Shown: piece after piece, positions 7,620 to 14,375 of the stretch
Numbering within the stretch: position 1 is the stretch's first letter
Layout of the letters: each line of letters opens with the position of its first letter
Source of the DNA: Sulfurovum sp. UBA1140
GTDB lineage: Bacteria; Campylobacterota; Campylobacteria; Campylobacterales; Sulfurovaceae
Direction of reading: 5' to 3'
Assembly (NCBI GenBank): GCA_002311915.1
Contig: DCAF01000040.1
Location: forward strand, 90,996-108,511
Length of the DNA stretch: 17,516 nt
Notes under the pieces: model-generated
Databases searched by the model: none
What the model was told of the DNA's origin: nothing
The model's input: the letters and a program-made list of their open reading frames with translations, nothing else
Position numbers and translations under genes: made by a program

Positions 7620-8647
7620 AAAAATTCCTAATCTACATCTCACAACCCTACAGTATCCCTATTGGTCAACCACTACAAGCCGAAATCAAAAAACGTGGTT
7701 TTATTGTCAAATGGTTTTGTGATGAAGAGCCTACCTGGCAATATTTAACCTCTAAAGAGCAACTTCTTAAGAGTGTCGATGAAGTAATAAAATTTCATCC
7801 TGATGTGGTACTAGTGGCGACCAACATGGTTCCTGATTTTTTTTCAGGCATTAAAGTTCAAATCTTTCACGGTTTTAGTGTGGGCAAACGAAGTAAATTA
7901 AAAGGGCATTTTAACATACGAGGAGTGTTTGACCTCTACTGTACGCAAGGGTCTACCACCACCAAACCTTTTAAAATGTTACAAAAAAAACATAAATATT
8001 TTGAAGTGGTCGAGACAGGTTGGTCAAAGGTTGATCCACTCTTTCCATTAGAAGAAAAAGATCAAAACAGAAAACCCACCATTATCATTAGCTCTACCTT
8101 TACCTCTCGTTTAAGTTTGGCAAAAAACAGTGCTGTTGTTGATGAGATTGAGCGATTATCCAAAAAAGGGAAATGGAACTTTATTGCCGTATTACACCCA
8201 AAAATGGAGCGTGATATTGTTCAGAAATTTCAATCACTTGAAAACAGCCATTTTAAGTTTTACGATAGCACCGATTTAATTCCACTCTTTAAACAAGCCG
8301 ATGTAATGCTCTCCGATACCACCTCTGCCATTACAGAATTTATACTACAAAACAGACCTGTGGTCACCATCAACAACAATCGACCTGCCAACTACATGAT
8401 TAACATTACCCAAGCCAGTCAAATAGAAGAGGCACTGACCCATGCCCTCAAAGAACCCACGAATATTATGGAGAACATTGAAACATTTATTCAAAAAACC
8501 CATCCCTATAACGATGGGAAATCTAGCCAAAGGATAATTGATGCCTGTCTGGATTTTTTAGAAAATAAGCAGATAAAGCGTAAACCATTAAACCTTATCC
8601 GTCGATATAAAATTCGTAAAAAACTAAACCATTTTAAAATAAATTAA
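7616..8647 (+). CDS. TagB/TagF-like (CDP-glycerol glycerophosphotransferase family) protein, copy A
   Basis: A 343-residue GT-B protein of the family that includes teichoic acid polymerase TagF and primase TagB (PF04464-like). Visible landmarks are IFHGFSVGK (His85, matching the HG...K motif with the first conserved histidine), TQG (110-112), ETGWSKVD (133-140), a second conserved histidine in VLHPKMERD (His194) and the donor-site SDTTS (233-237). This would move a polyol phosphate, or a related nucleotide-linked group, onto a glycan in the cytoplasm. No CDP-glycerol synthase gene is in the window, so the donor is uncertain. It follows the WaaE-like gene with a 4-base overlap. It aligns through most of its length with the convergent paralogue at 8644-9687. 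Confidence 0.7.
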   Translation: MKKFLIYISQPYSIPIGQPLQAEIKKRGFIVKWFCDEEPTWQYLTSKEQLLKSVDEVIKFHPDVVLVATNMVPDFFSGIKVQIFHGFSVGKRSKLKGHFNIRGVFDLYCTQGSTTTKPFKMLQKKHKYFEVVETGWSKVDPLFPLEEKDQNRKPTIIISSTFTSRLSLAKNSAVVDEIERLSKKGKWNFIAVLHPKMERDIVQKFQSLENSHFKFYDSTDLIPLFKQADVMLSDTTSAITEFILQNRPVVTINNNRPANYMINITQASQIEEALTHALKEPTNIMENIETFIQKTHPYNDGKSSQRIIDACLDFLENKQIKRKPLNLIRRYKIRKKLNHFKIN

Positions 8648-9687
8648 ATAATCTGTTTTTTATATTTTCTTTTTAATTTCCATTTTTTGAAAAAAGGAAG
8701 TTTTCTATTCTCGGGAACCCCATGTTCCTTAATATAGGCTTCTGTTACCTCTAAAACTCTTTTTGAAGATTCTCCATCGGTATAAGGATGATATTTAACC
8801 GTGGTTGCTTTACGTTTTTCTGTATAAACATCACTTCCCTCTAAGGTTCTCAAAACTTTTAAGAATATCTCATCAACCTCGGTATGATTCGACCATGCTA
8901 TATTTTCAGACTGGCTATCGAGTGTAATCACAGGTTTATCTAAAAAAGTAAACTCATACACCACCGAAGTGGTATCACTAAGTAATAGGTCAGCCATGTG
9001 CATACTTGGCATAATATCACTATCTTCTATTATTAATAGATTACAATCTTCACTCATTGCTTTATACTCTTCAACGATACTTCTCTCCATATCATCATGA
9101 AATTTAACCAAAAATAGAATCTCATCACGAGAGCTTAAGGTATGTACCACCTCTTTTAAGTTAATGGCTGAAGTTAAAGAGGGAAGAAGACTTGGAGCAT
9201 AAAGCACAATATGTTCAGCCTTATATTTGAGCAACAGTTTCTCTTTTTTAGCCATGGTATCTTCTGCAATGGTATGAAGATTATCAAGTTTACTCCATCC
9301 TGTCTCAATCACCTCAAAGTTTTTATGCTCCTGTGCTAATTTCTTAAATCGTTCGGTAAAGTAAGGGCCTTGGGTCAGATAGAGGTCAAAATAATCACGG
9401 TTTCTAAAATAATTTGGTTTCTCTCCTGCTAGAGTGTCAAAAATCTGTACCTTAAGTCCTCGTAACCAAAAAGGAATATCCTCTCCCGAAGCAAAGATGG
9501 CATCGGCATTATAATCTTCTAAAGATTTTAGACTGTTGGTATGGGTCATGTGCTTATAAGGAAATCCTTGGAATAGTGTTGGGGCAACATACCAAAGGTA
9601 CTTATCCCCACGTTTAGCTAGTGCATCGGCTAAAGGTTTCATAATAGAGAAGGCGTAGGGTAAATTGCAAAATAATATAGTTTTCAT
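8644..9687 (-). CDS. TagB/TagF-like family protein, copy B, first conserved His replaced by Asp
   Basis: A 347-residue paralogue of the preceding gene, on the opposite strand. Shared blocks are KVQIF, YFDLYLTQG (98-106), ETGWSKLD (128-135), VKFHDDMERSIV (His197), ADLLLSDTTS (232-241) and YHPYTDGESSKRV near the C-terminus. Where copy A reads IFHGFSVGK this protein reads IFDTLAGEK, so the first conserved histidine is Asp84. It may have another donor or mechanism, or be inactive; the frame is intact and the rest of the fold is kept, which argues against simple decay. Its stop and that of copy A share TTAA at 8644-8647. The ATG lies 130 bases from fabG, and its SD is weak. Confidence 0.65.
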   Translation of the reverse strand: MKTILFCNLPYAFSIMKPLADALAKRGDKYLWYVAPTLFQGFPYKHMTHTNSLKSLEDYNADAIFASGEDIPFWLRGLKVQIFDTLAGEKPNYFRNRDYFDLYLTQGPYFTERFKKLAQEHKNFEVIETGWSKLDNLHTIAEDTMAKKEKLLLKYKAEHIVLYAPSLLPSLTSAINLKEVVHTLSSRDEILFLVKFHDDMERSIVEEYKAMSEDCNLLIIEDSDIMPSMHMADLLLSDTTSVVYEFTFLDKPVITLDSQSENIAWSNHTEVDEIFLKVLRTLEGSDVYTEKRKATTVKYHPYTDGESSKRVLEVTEAYIKEHGVPENRKLPFFKKWKLKRKYKKQII

Positions 9688-9737
9688 ACTGAAAGAATAA
9701 CATAGTTTTTGTTAATTTATAACATTCAGCTTATATT

Positions 9738-9743
9738 TATAAT
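9738..9743 (+). promoter_or_regulatory. Possible -10 box upstream of fabG
   Basis: TATAAT in the 130-base divergent gap between copy B (minus) and fabG (plus), about 75 bases before the fabG ATG. TACAAT at 9786-9791 is a nearer alternative. On the minus strand TATAAA near 9717-9722 could serve copy B. The gap is very AT-rich, so chance matches are likely. Confidence 0.3.
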
Positions 9744-9817
9744 ATATTCACTTTAAGATTTATAAAATTTTAATCACCAATAGACTACAATAACTTTTTT
9801 AATTAAAAAGGATAATA

Positions 9818-10561
9818 ATGAAATTTACAGGTAAAAATGTACTCATAACAGGATCAAGTAGAGGAATAGGTGCACAGATTGCAAAAAGCTTGGCAGAGTT
9901 TGGTCTAAAAGTTTGGATTAACTACCGAAGTGGTGAAGCAGAAGCAAAAGCTGTACAAGCCGAAATTATCGCTTTGGGTGGAGAAGCAGAAGTGATTGGT
10001 TTTGATGTCAGTGATGAGACAGCATTTGTAAATGCAATTAAAACCATTGTGGCTAAAGATGGCGAAATTTCATATCTAGTTAACAATGCAGGTATTACCA
10101 AAGATAAATTGGCAATACGTATGAAAGCTGATGATTTTATGTCGGTTATTGATGCCAATCTAAAATCAACTTTTATTGGTTGTCGTGAAGCCCTTAAAGC
10201 GATGAGTAAAAAACGATTTGGTTCAGTGGTCAATATCGCTTCTATTGTAGGAGAGACGGGAAATCTAGGTCAAACCAACTACTCTGCTAGTAAAGGTGGT
10301 ACCATTGCCATGACAAAATCATTCGCCATGGAGGGAGCTCCCCGTGGAATTCGATTCAATACCATTACCCCAGGTTTTATTGCGACCAAGATGACAGATG
10401 TATTAAAAGATGAGGTAAAAGATGCCTTTACTGCTAAAATTCCCTTGGCAAGATTTGGTGATCCCAAAGAGGTAGCCCAAGCTGTTGCTTTTATGTTGAG
10501 TAATCACTCTTCATATATTACAGGAGAGACGTTAAAGGTAAATGGGGGACTGTATATGTAG
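9818..10561 (+). CDS. fabG: 3-oxoacyl-[acyl-carrier-protein] reductase FabG
   Basis: NADPH-dependent reduction of 3-ketoacyl-ACP in the type II fatty acid elongation cycle. The 247-residue length is standard. The Rossmann signature TGSSRGIG is at 11-18, NNAG at 89-92, and the SDR catalytic tetrad is Asn114, Ser142, Tyr155 and Lys159 (NYSASKGG). The C-terminus ITGETLKVNGGLYM is typical of FabG. AAGGA lies six bases before the ATG. In many bacteria fabG is directly followed by acpP and fabF; here a glucosaminidase gene on the other strand lies between them. Identity is secure. Confidence 0.95.
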   Translation: MKFTGKNVLITGSSRGIGAQIAKSLAEFGLKVWINYRSGEAEAKAVQAEIIALGGEAEVIGFDVSDETAFVNAIKTIVAKDGEISYLVNNAGITKDKLAIRMKADDFMSVIDANLKSTFIGCREALKAMSKKRFGSVVNIASIVGETGNLGQTNYSASKGGTIAMTKSFAMEGAPRGIRFNTITPGFIATKMTDVLKDEVKDAFTAKIPLARFGDPKEVAQAVAFMLSNHSSYITGETLKVNGGLYM

Positions 10562-10617
10562 AAAAAATGCTTTGGAAACGGAGGCAGATCCTTCCGATTC
10601 CAAGTTAAAAAATGCTT
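10562..10617. repeat. 11-bp direct repeat bracketing repeat copy 1
   Basis: AAAAAATGCTT occurs exactly at 10562-10572 and 10607-10617, on either side of the imperfect palindrome at 10571-10601. The first copy begins right after the fabG stop and the second runs into the bax-like stop codon. This could be a target duplication from insertion of a small element, or a local duplication. An 11-bp exact match this close is suggestive, but A-rich sequence lowers its weight. Confidence 0.5.
10571..10601 (+). repeat. Intergenic palindromic repeat, short copy 1
   Basis: Contains TTTGGAAACGGAG followed by CCTTCCGATTCC. TTGGAA pairs with TTCCAA (extending to 10603), then one mismatch, then CGGAGG with CCTTCCG (one G-T pair), leaving a loop of about six bases. 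The same two blocks occur in longer form at 14320-14373 on the other strand. Read on the minus strand the hairpin is followed by AGCATTTTTTC, so it could terminate the bax-like transcript. On the plus strand there is no T-run, so fabG termination is less likely. Confidence 0.65.
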
Positions 10618-11509
10618 ACTGTTGTGTAAGGTAGGCTTTATCAATTTGAAATTCATCAAATTTTCTTAGTTTATTATGTACAATAAATTTAGAGAGTTTT
10701 TTAGTATATTTCTCTTTAAGTTCACAATAGTTTACTAAGTATTGAACCAATTGAAGAGGGTTATCAGTAATATCTCTCTTTTTTCTAAAACTCTTATACG
10801 CTCCTCGCCCAATGGTCACAAAATAATGATCAATTGCATCGCTAAGTGTTTTATACGTTCTAAGATAGACAGGTTTACCATTTCTAGTTCCCTTAGCTCT
10901 CATTCGAGGCTCATTTTCACTAACCGACCACATTCCAAAGATATTGTTACCCTTTTTAAAGAATCTTGATTCACCCCATCCTGATTCAATAGCAGCTTGA
11001 GCCAATACAATACTAACAGGATGTGTCTTCATGCGAGACAATAACTCTTTGGTGTTGTCTGTTTTATACTTAGAGTAGAGGTCTTCAAGAAATAGAATAT
11101 CTTCTGAACTAGGAGCATCACTATTACTAATGGCTCGAACTCTTGTTCTTGCAACTTTTAGTTTCTGCTTACTGATTAGAACAGCAGGAAGAATCATATG
11201 AAAAAACTTTTGCTTTTTAACAGAAACTTGAAGCTTATTTAAAGAGATGGTATTTGTATAGTTAATTGGTGGAATATTCTTATCTGTAAAGATGGTAATA
11301 TCTTTAGGAGAGGATATTTTTTTATCAACTGTTTTTGCCTCTTTGGTACAAGCTTCTTTCATCTGTTCGGGTTCTTCATAGATATTGATAGTATCTACAT
11401 GGCTGACACTCTGCTCACGTATTCCCTCTGAAACCTTCAAAATATACTCTTGTTCCAATGAAAATAATGCGGTGCTGATGCCAATAAATATTAAAAAATA
11501 TTTAATCAT
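10616..11509 (-). CDS. Bax-like exported glucosaminidase (peptidoglycan hydrolase)
   Basis: A 297-residue protein with an N-terminal signal sequence (MIKYFLIFIGISTALFS). A poorly conserved linker (about 20-135) precedes a glucosaminidase/Bax domain (about 138-285). VLAQAAIESGWGESRFF holds the likely catalytic Glu175, followed by GNNIFGMWS and YLRTYKTLSDAIDHYF, both typical of the family. Such enzymes cleave the beta-1,4 bond after GlcNAc in peptidoglycan, in the periplasm. I start at the ATG at 11509 rather than the TTG at 11530: a signal peptide begins cleanly there, AAAGG precedes it, and the TATAAT at 11542-11547 would leave only a few leader bases before the TTG. It lies opposite to fabG and acpP and has no evident link to fatty acid synthesis. 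Confidence 0.82.
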   Translation of the reverse strand: MIKYFLIFIGISTALFSLEQEYILKVSEGIREQSVSHVDTINIYEEPEQMKEACTKEAKTVDKKISSPKDITIFTDKNIPPINYTNTISLNKLQVSVKKQKFFHMILPAVLISKQKLKVARTRVRAISNSDAPSSEDILFLEDLYSKYKTDNTKELLSRMKTHPVSIVLAQAAIESGWGESRFFKKGNNIFGMWSVSENEPRMRAKGTRNGKPVYLRTYKTLSDAIDHYFVTIGRGAYKSFRKKRDITDNPLQLVQYLVNYCELKEKYTKKLSKFIVHNKLRKFDEFQIDKAYLTQQ

Positions 11510-11541
11510 GTTGTCTATGCCTTTCTGCAAAAAATTTGGGA

Positions 11542-11547
11542 ATTATA
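11542..11547 (-). promoter_or_regulatory. Predicted -10 box of the bax-like gene
   Basis: On the minus strand GGTATAATTCCC contains an exact TATAAT, 33 bases upstream of the chosen ATG at 11509, giving a leader of about 25 bases. The region upstream is AT-rich with no clear -35 box. Confidence 0.5.
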
Positions 11548-11760
11548 CCAACTTAAACTTAATATAAAGAGAAAAAAGTATTTTTCTTGATTTATTTAAA
11601 AAAAACATAATAATAAATAACAGAAAGGTAACAGTAAAATAGGAACCCTATAATGCTGTTATATAATGTAAGAAAAATAGCTCTTGTGCATCTTTCTTAA
11701 TTTATTTTTAATAAAATCATAATTTAGAGACATAGTAATTAGCTTTTAGAATTTTTTTGC

Positions 11761-11766
11761 TATACT
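11761..11766 (+). promoter_or_regulatory. Predicted strong acpP promoter (extended -10)
   Basis: TATACT preceded by a seven-T run and GC, the T-tract plus -10 layout of Campylobacterota sigma70 promoters. It lies 35 bases upstream of the acpP ATG, with an AGGAG SD at 11790-11794. This fits the high expression expected for acyl carrier protein. Confidence 0.65.
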
Positions 11767-11800
11767 TACGGGCATAAATTTAAACTATTAGGAGAGTGTC

Positions 11801-12034
11801 ATGGCACTATTTGATGATGTAAAAGACGTAGTTGTAGAACAACTAAATATAAGCCCAGATGAAGTAAAAGAAGATTCAAAGTTTGTAGAAGATCTTGGAG
11901 CAGACAGCCTTGATGTTGTTGAGCTTGTAATGGCACTTGAAGAGAAGTTCGATATTGAAATCCCTGATGAAGATGCTGAGAAAATTGCCAACGTTAGTGA
12001 TGCAATTAAATTTATTGAGAAAATAAATTCTTAG
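11801..12034 (+). CDS. acpP: Acyl carrier protein AcpP
   Basis: A 77-residue acidic carrier protein that holds growing acyl chains on 4'-phosphopantetheine. The attachment site is Ser36 in GADSLDVVELVMALEEKF, the canonical DSL motif of ACP. Helix I (DDVKDVVVEQL) and the final helix (VSDAIKFIEKI) are recognisable. The start is ATG with AGGAG seven bases upstream and the strongest-looking promoter in the window. It also supplies acyl donors to the lipid A acyltransferase encoded at 1505-2401. A hairpin follows before fabF, which may let acpP be made in excess. Identity is secure. Confidence 0.97.
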   Translation: MALFDDVKDVVVEQLNISPDEVKEDSKFVEDLGADSLDVVELVMALEEKFDIEIPDEDAEKIANVSDAIKFIEKINS

Positions 12035-12044
12035 TTTATAGCTA

Positions 12045-12072
12045 TAATAAACCCTAGTTTTAGGGTTTATTA
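12045..12072 (+). terminator. Perfect 12-bp hairpin between acpP and fabF
   Basis: TAATAAACCCTA and TAGGGTTTATTA pair perfectly around the loop GTTT, 11 bases after the acpP stop. The T-rich 3' arm is not followed by a long T-run (ACATATAT follows), so it looks more like a partial terminator or mRNA-stabilising hairpin than a full stop. It may set a higher acpP than fabF-accA level. Confidence 0.5.
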
Positions 12073-12139
12073 ACATATATATGAGAATTTATATTTTATA
12101 TATTCTGATCTATATCTTAAAAGTTAAAGAGGAGACCTA

Positions 12140-13357
12140 GTGAAACGAGTAGTAGTTACTGGCTTAGGAATGATTAACAGCGTAGGACAAGATAAAGAGA
12201 CTGCATTTTCTGCTATTGTAGAGGGGAAATGTGGAATTAAAGAGATTGAACTTTTTGATGCCCAGAAATTTTCTGTAAGAATTGCGGGTGAAATTGTTGG
12301 CTTTAATCCAAGTGAAGTAATGGATGCCAAAGAGGTTAAAAAAGCTGATCGATTTATCCAACTGGGCATCAAAGCTGCCAATGAAGCAATGATTGATGCA
12401 AAGTTTAACGATGATGTTAATATGGAACGATTTGGTATCTCTTCTGCTTCAGGGATTGGTGGACTACCAAATATCGAGAAAAACTCCATTATCTGTGAAA
12501 AACGAGGGCCTAGACGTATCTCTCCATTCTTTATCCCTTCGTCATTGGTCAATATGTTGGGTGGTTTTATCTCGATTGCTCATGGAATTAAAGGTCCTAA
12601 TCTATCATCTGTTACGGCATGTGCAGCAGGAACTCATGCCATTGCAGAAGCCACCAAAACCATTATGCTTGATGGTGCTGAACAGATGCTTGTTATTGGT
12701 GCAGAATCAGCCATCTGTGGTGCAGGAATTGGAGGGTTTGCTTCAATGAAAGCACTTAGTACCAACAATGATGACCCTCAAGGTTCATCAAGACCTTTTG
12801 ACAGTGATAGAAATGGCTTTGTTATGGGAGAAGGTGCAGGGGCTTTGGTACTTGAAGAGTATGAGTCGGCAGTTGCTCGTGGAGCTAGAATTTATGCAGA
12901 AATAATTGGTTTTGGAGAGAGTGGCGATGCCAACCACATCACCACACCTGTACCTAATGGACCACTTAGAGCCATGAAGGCAGCTCTGCGTATGGCAGGA
13001 GATGTTAAAATAGACTATATTAATGCACATGGTACGAGTACCCCTGCAAATGATAAAAATGAGACCACTGCCATTAAAGAGGTCTTTGGTGGAGTTAAAA
13101 ACTGCCCACCTGTAAGTTCAATCAAGGGTCAAATTGGTCACTGCTTGGGTGCTGCTGGTGCGATAGAAGCTGTTGTTTCAATTATGGCAATGCGTGATGG
13201 AAAGATTCCCCCAACTATTAATTACACCACCCCTGATGAAAATTGTGATTTAGACTATGTACCCAATGTTGCTAAAGATGCAGAACTTAACGTGGTTATG
13301 AGTAACTCATTTGGTTTTGGTGGAACAAATGGAGTTGTAATCTTCAGAAAGATATAA
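12140..13357 (+). CDS. fabF: 3-oxoacyl-[acyl-carrier-protein] synthase II FabF
   Basis: Condenses malonyl-ACP with acyl-ACP in fatty acid elongation (thiolase fold). The 405-residue length is close to the usual 410. The catalytic triad is complete: Cys161 in VTACAAGTH, His296 in INAHGTSTP and His333 in IGHCLGAAG, with Lys328 nearby. The gatekeeper region SFGFGGTNG is near the C-terminus. The start is GTG at 12140, with AGGAG about seven bases upstream; VVVTGLGMI follows as in the family. It follows acpP at 105 bases, and accA starts 9 bases after its stop. Identity is secure. Confidence 0.96.
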   Translation: MKRVVVTGLGMINSVGQDKETAFSAIVEGKCGIKEIELFDAQKFSVRIAGEIVGFNPSEVMDAKEVKKADRFIQLGIKAANEAMIDAKFNDDVNMERFGISSASGIGGLPNIEKNSIICEKRGPRRISPFFIPSSLVNMLGGFISIAHGIKGPNLSSVTACAAGTHAIAEATKTIMLDGAEQMLVIGAESAICGAGIGGFASMKALSTNNDDPQGSSRPFDSDRNGFVMGEGAGALVLEEYESAVARGARIYAEIIGFGESGDANHITTPVPNGPLRAMKAALRMAGDVKIDYINAHGTSTPANDKNETTAIKEVFGGVKNCPPVSSIKGQIGHCLGAAGAIEAVVSIMAMRDGKIPPTINYTTPDENCDLDYVPNVAKDAELNVVMSNSFGFGGTNGVVIFRKI

Positions 13358-13366
13358 GGATATTGG

Positions 13367-14311
13367 ATGCCAACTTATTTAGAATTTGAAAAAAAAATAG
13401 AGCAGATTCAAGAAGATATTGATTCTGCTCGTGCCAGAGATGACAGTTATGCTTTTGAAGCTTTTCAAAAAGATTTAGAAAAAGAGGTCAGTAAAACCAT
13501 GAAATCACTCAGTGATTATCAAAAATTACAACTGGCAAGACACCCTGATCGCCCTTACGCTTTAGACTATATTCGTTTTATTATGGAAGATGCTTACGAA
13601 ATTCATGGAGACCGAGCTTTTCGTGATGACCCTGCAATTCTTTGCTATCTTGGATATATTGATGGTCAAAAGACCCTGCTCATTGGGGAACAAAAAGGTC
13701 GTGGAACCAAACATAAACTTAAAAGAAATTTTGGTATGCCCAACCCAGAAGGGTACAGAAAAGCTCTTCGTGCCGTAAAATTAGCCGAGAAGTTTAATAT
13801 TCCTGTACTTATGCTCATTGACACCCCAGGTGCTTACCCAGGGCTTGGAGCCGAAGAGCGTGGACAGAGTGAAGCGATTGCTAAAAACTTATTTGAGTTT
13901 ACCAATGTTAAAGTACCCATGATTTCAATTGTTATTGGAGAGGGTGGGAGTGGTGGAGCCTTGGCTATTGGTGTAGCTGACCGACTTGCCATGATGCGTT
14001 ACTCGGTGTTTGCTGTTATCTCTCCAGAGGGTTGTGCTGCCATTTTATGGAATAACCCTAAAAAAGTAGAACAAGCCAGTAATGCCCTAAAAATTACCCC
14101 TGATGATTTATACTCATCTGGACTAATTGATGATATTTTAGACGAACCTCTTATTGGGGCTCATCGTGATAAAAAATTGGCCGCTGAAATTGTTAAAACC
14201 TACTTTTTAGAGCAGGTACGAGCCTTAAAAGAACTCAGCGTTGATGAGATGCTAGAACAGCGTTATGTACGATTAACCTCGGTTGGTGCGTATAGCGAAG
14301 AACCTATTTAG
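13367..14311 (+). CDS. accA: Acetyl-CoA carboxylase carboxyltransferase subunit alpha
   Basis: Alpha subunit of the carboxyltransferase that makes malonyl-CoA with AccD, the first committed step of fatty acid synthesis. The 314 residues match the usual 310-320. The N-terminal helical part (LEFEKKIEQIQEDI) is followed by HPDRPYALDYI, GDRAF, GEQKGRGTKHKLKRNFGMP, LIDTPGAYPG and GEGGSGGALAIG; the last contributes the oxyanion-type glycines of the crotonase fold. The SD AAGGA overlaps the fabF stop, so translation is coupled to fabF. It ends at the long repeat copy, convergent with the MutS7 gene. Confidence 0.96.
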   Translation: MPTYLEFEKKIEQIQEDIDSARARDDSYAFEAFQKDLEKEVSKTMKSLSDYQKLQLARHPDRPYALDYIRFIMEDAYEIHGDRAFRDDPAILCYLGYIDGQKTLLIGEQKGRGTKHKLKRNFGMPNPEGYRKALRAVKLAEKFNIPVLMLIDTPGAYPGLGAEERGQSEAIAKNLFEFTNVKVPMISIVIGEGGSGGALAIGVADRLAMMRYSVFAVISPEGCAAILWNNPKKVEQASNALKITPDDLYSSGLIDDILDEPLIGAHRDKKLAAEIVKTYFLEQVRALKELSVDEMLEQRYVRLTSVGAYSEEPI

Positions 14312-14319
14312 ATCTCTTC

Positions 14320-14373
14320 GGAATCGGAAGGCTCTGCCCTCCGTTGTTCGGGCGTAAACACTCCGTTTCCAAA
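14320..14373 (-). repeat. Intergenic palindromic repeat, long copy 2
   Basis: Read on the minus strand it begins TTTGGAAACGGAG and ends CCTTCCGATTCC, as in the copy at 10571-10601. It carries an extra middle block ending in a second AACGGAG. It therefore has three half-sites that can pair in alternative ways: GGAATCGGAAG with either nearby CTCCG stretch. It fills most of the 64-base gap between convergent accA and the MutS7 gene and could act as a transcription barrier, though no T-run follows the stem. Its GC content is clearly higher than that of the surrounding gaps. Confidence 0.65.
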
Positions 14374-14375
14374 TC

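Larger units (their letters stand above)
11510..11800. other. Longest intergenic gap, divergent promoters of the bax-like gene and acpP
   Basis: A 291-base AT-rich gap with no coding frame I can support. It holds the bax-like promoter at its left end and the acpP promoter at its right end. In the middle are two further TATAAT boxes on the plus strand (11649-11654 and 11662-11667), the first lying between arms TAACAG (11629-11634) and CTGTTA (11656-11661). Arms TAAGAAA and TTTCTTA flank a 17-base spacer further on. These could be an upstream acpP promoter, an operator or nothing. Confidence 0.4.

Noticed and set aside
9922..10233. 103-codon open frame on the minus strand inside fabG
   Set aside because: It lies wholly antisense to a gene with complete catalytic motifs, has no recognisable domain, and other such frames occur antisense to fabF and the LtaS-like gene.
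11510..11530. Longer form of the bax-like protein starting at TTG 11530
   Set aside because: It would add seven residues (one acidic) before a clean signal peptide and start about five bases from the predicted transcription start; the ATG at 11509 fits better.
11662..11710. Possible small RNA: TATAAT, then arms TAAGAAA and TTTCTTA followed by a T-rich run
   Set aside because: The predicted start would fall within or after the left arm, so the transcript would be only a few tens of bases and lack the hairpin.
12393..12749. 118-codon open frame in another plus-strand frame of fabF
   Set aside because: Overlaps the catalytic core of fabF and has no domain features; a by-product of fabF codon use.
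14320..14373. Repeat unit considered as a CRISPR fragment
   Set aside because: Only one unit is present here, there is no regular repeat-spacer series, and no cas gene is in the window.
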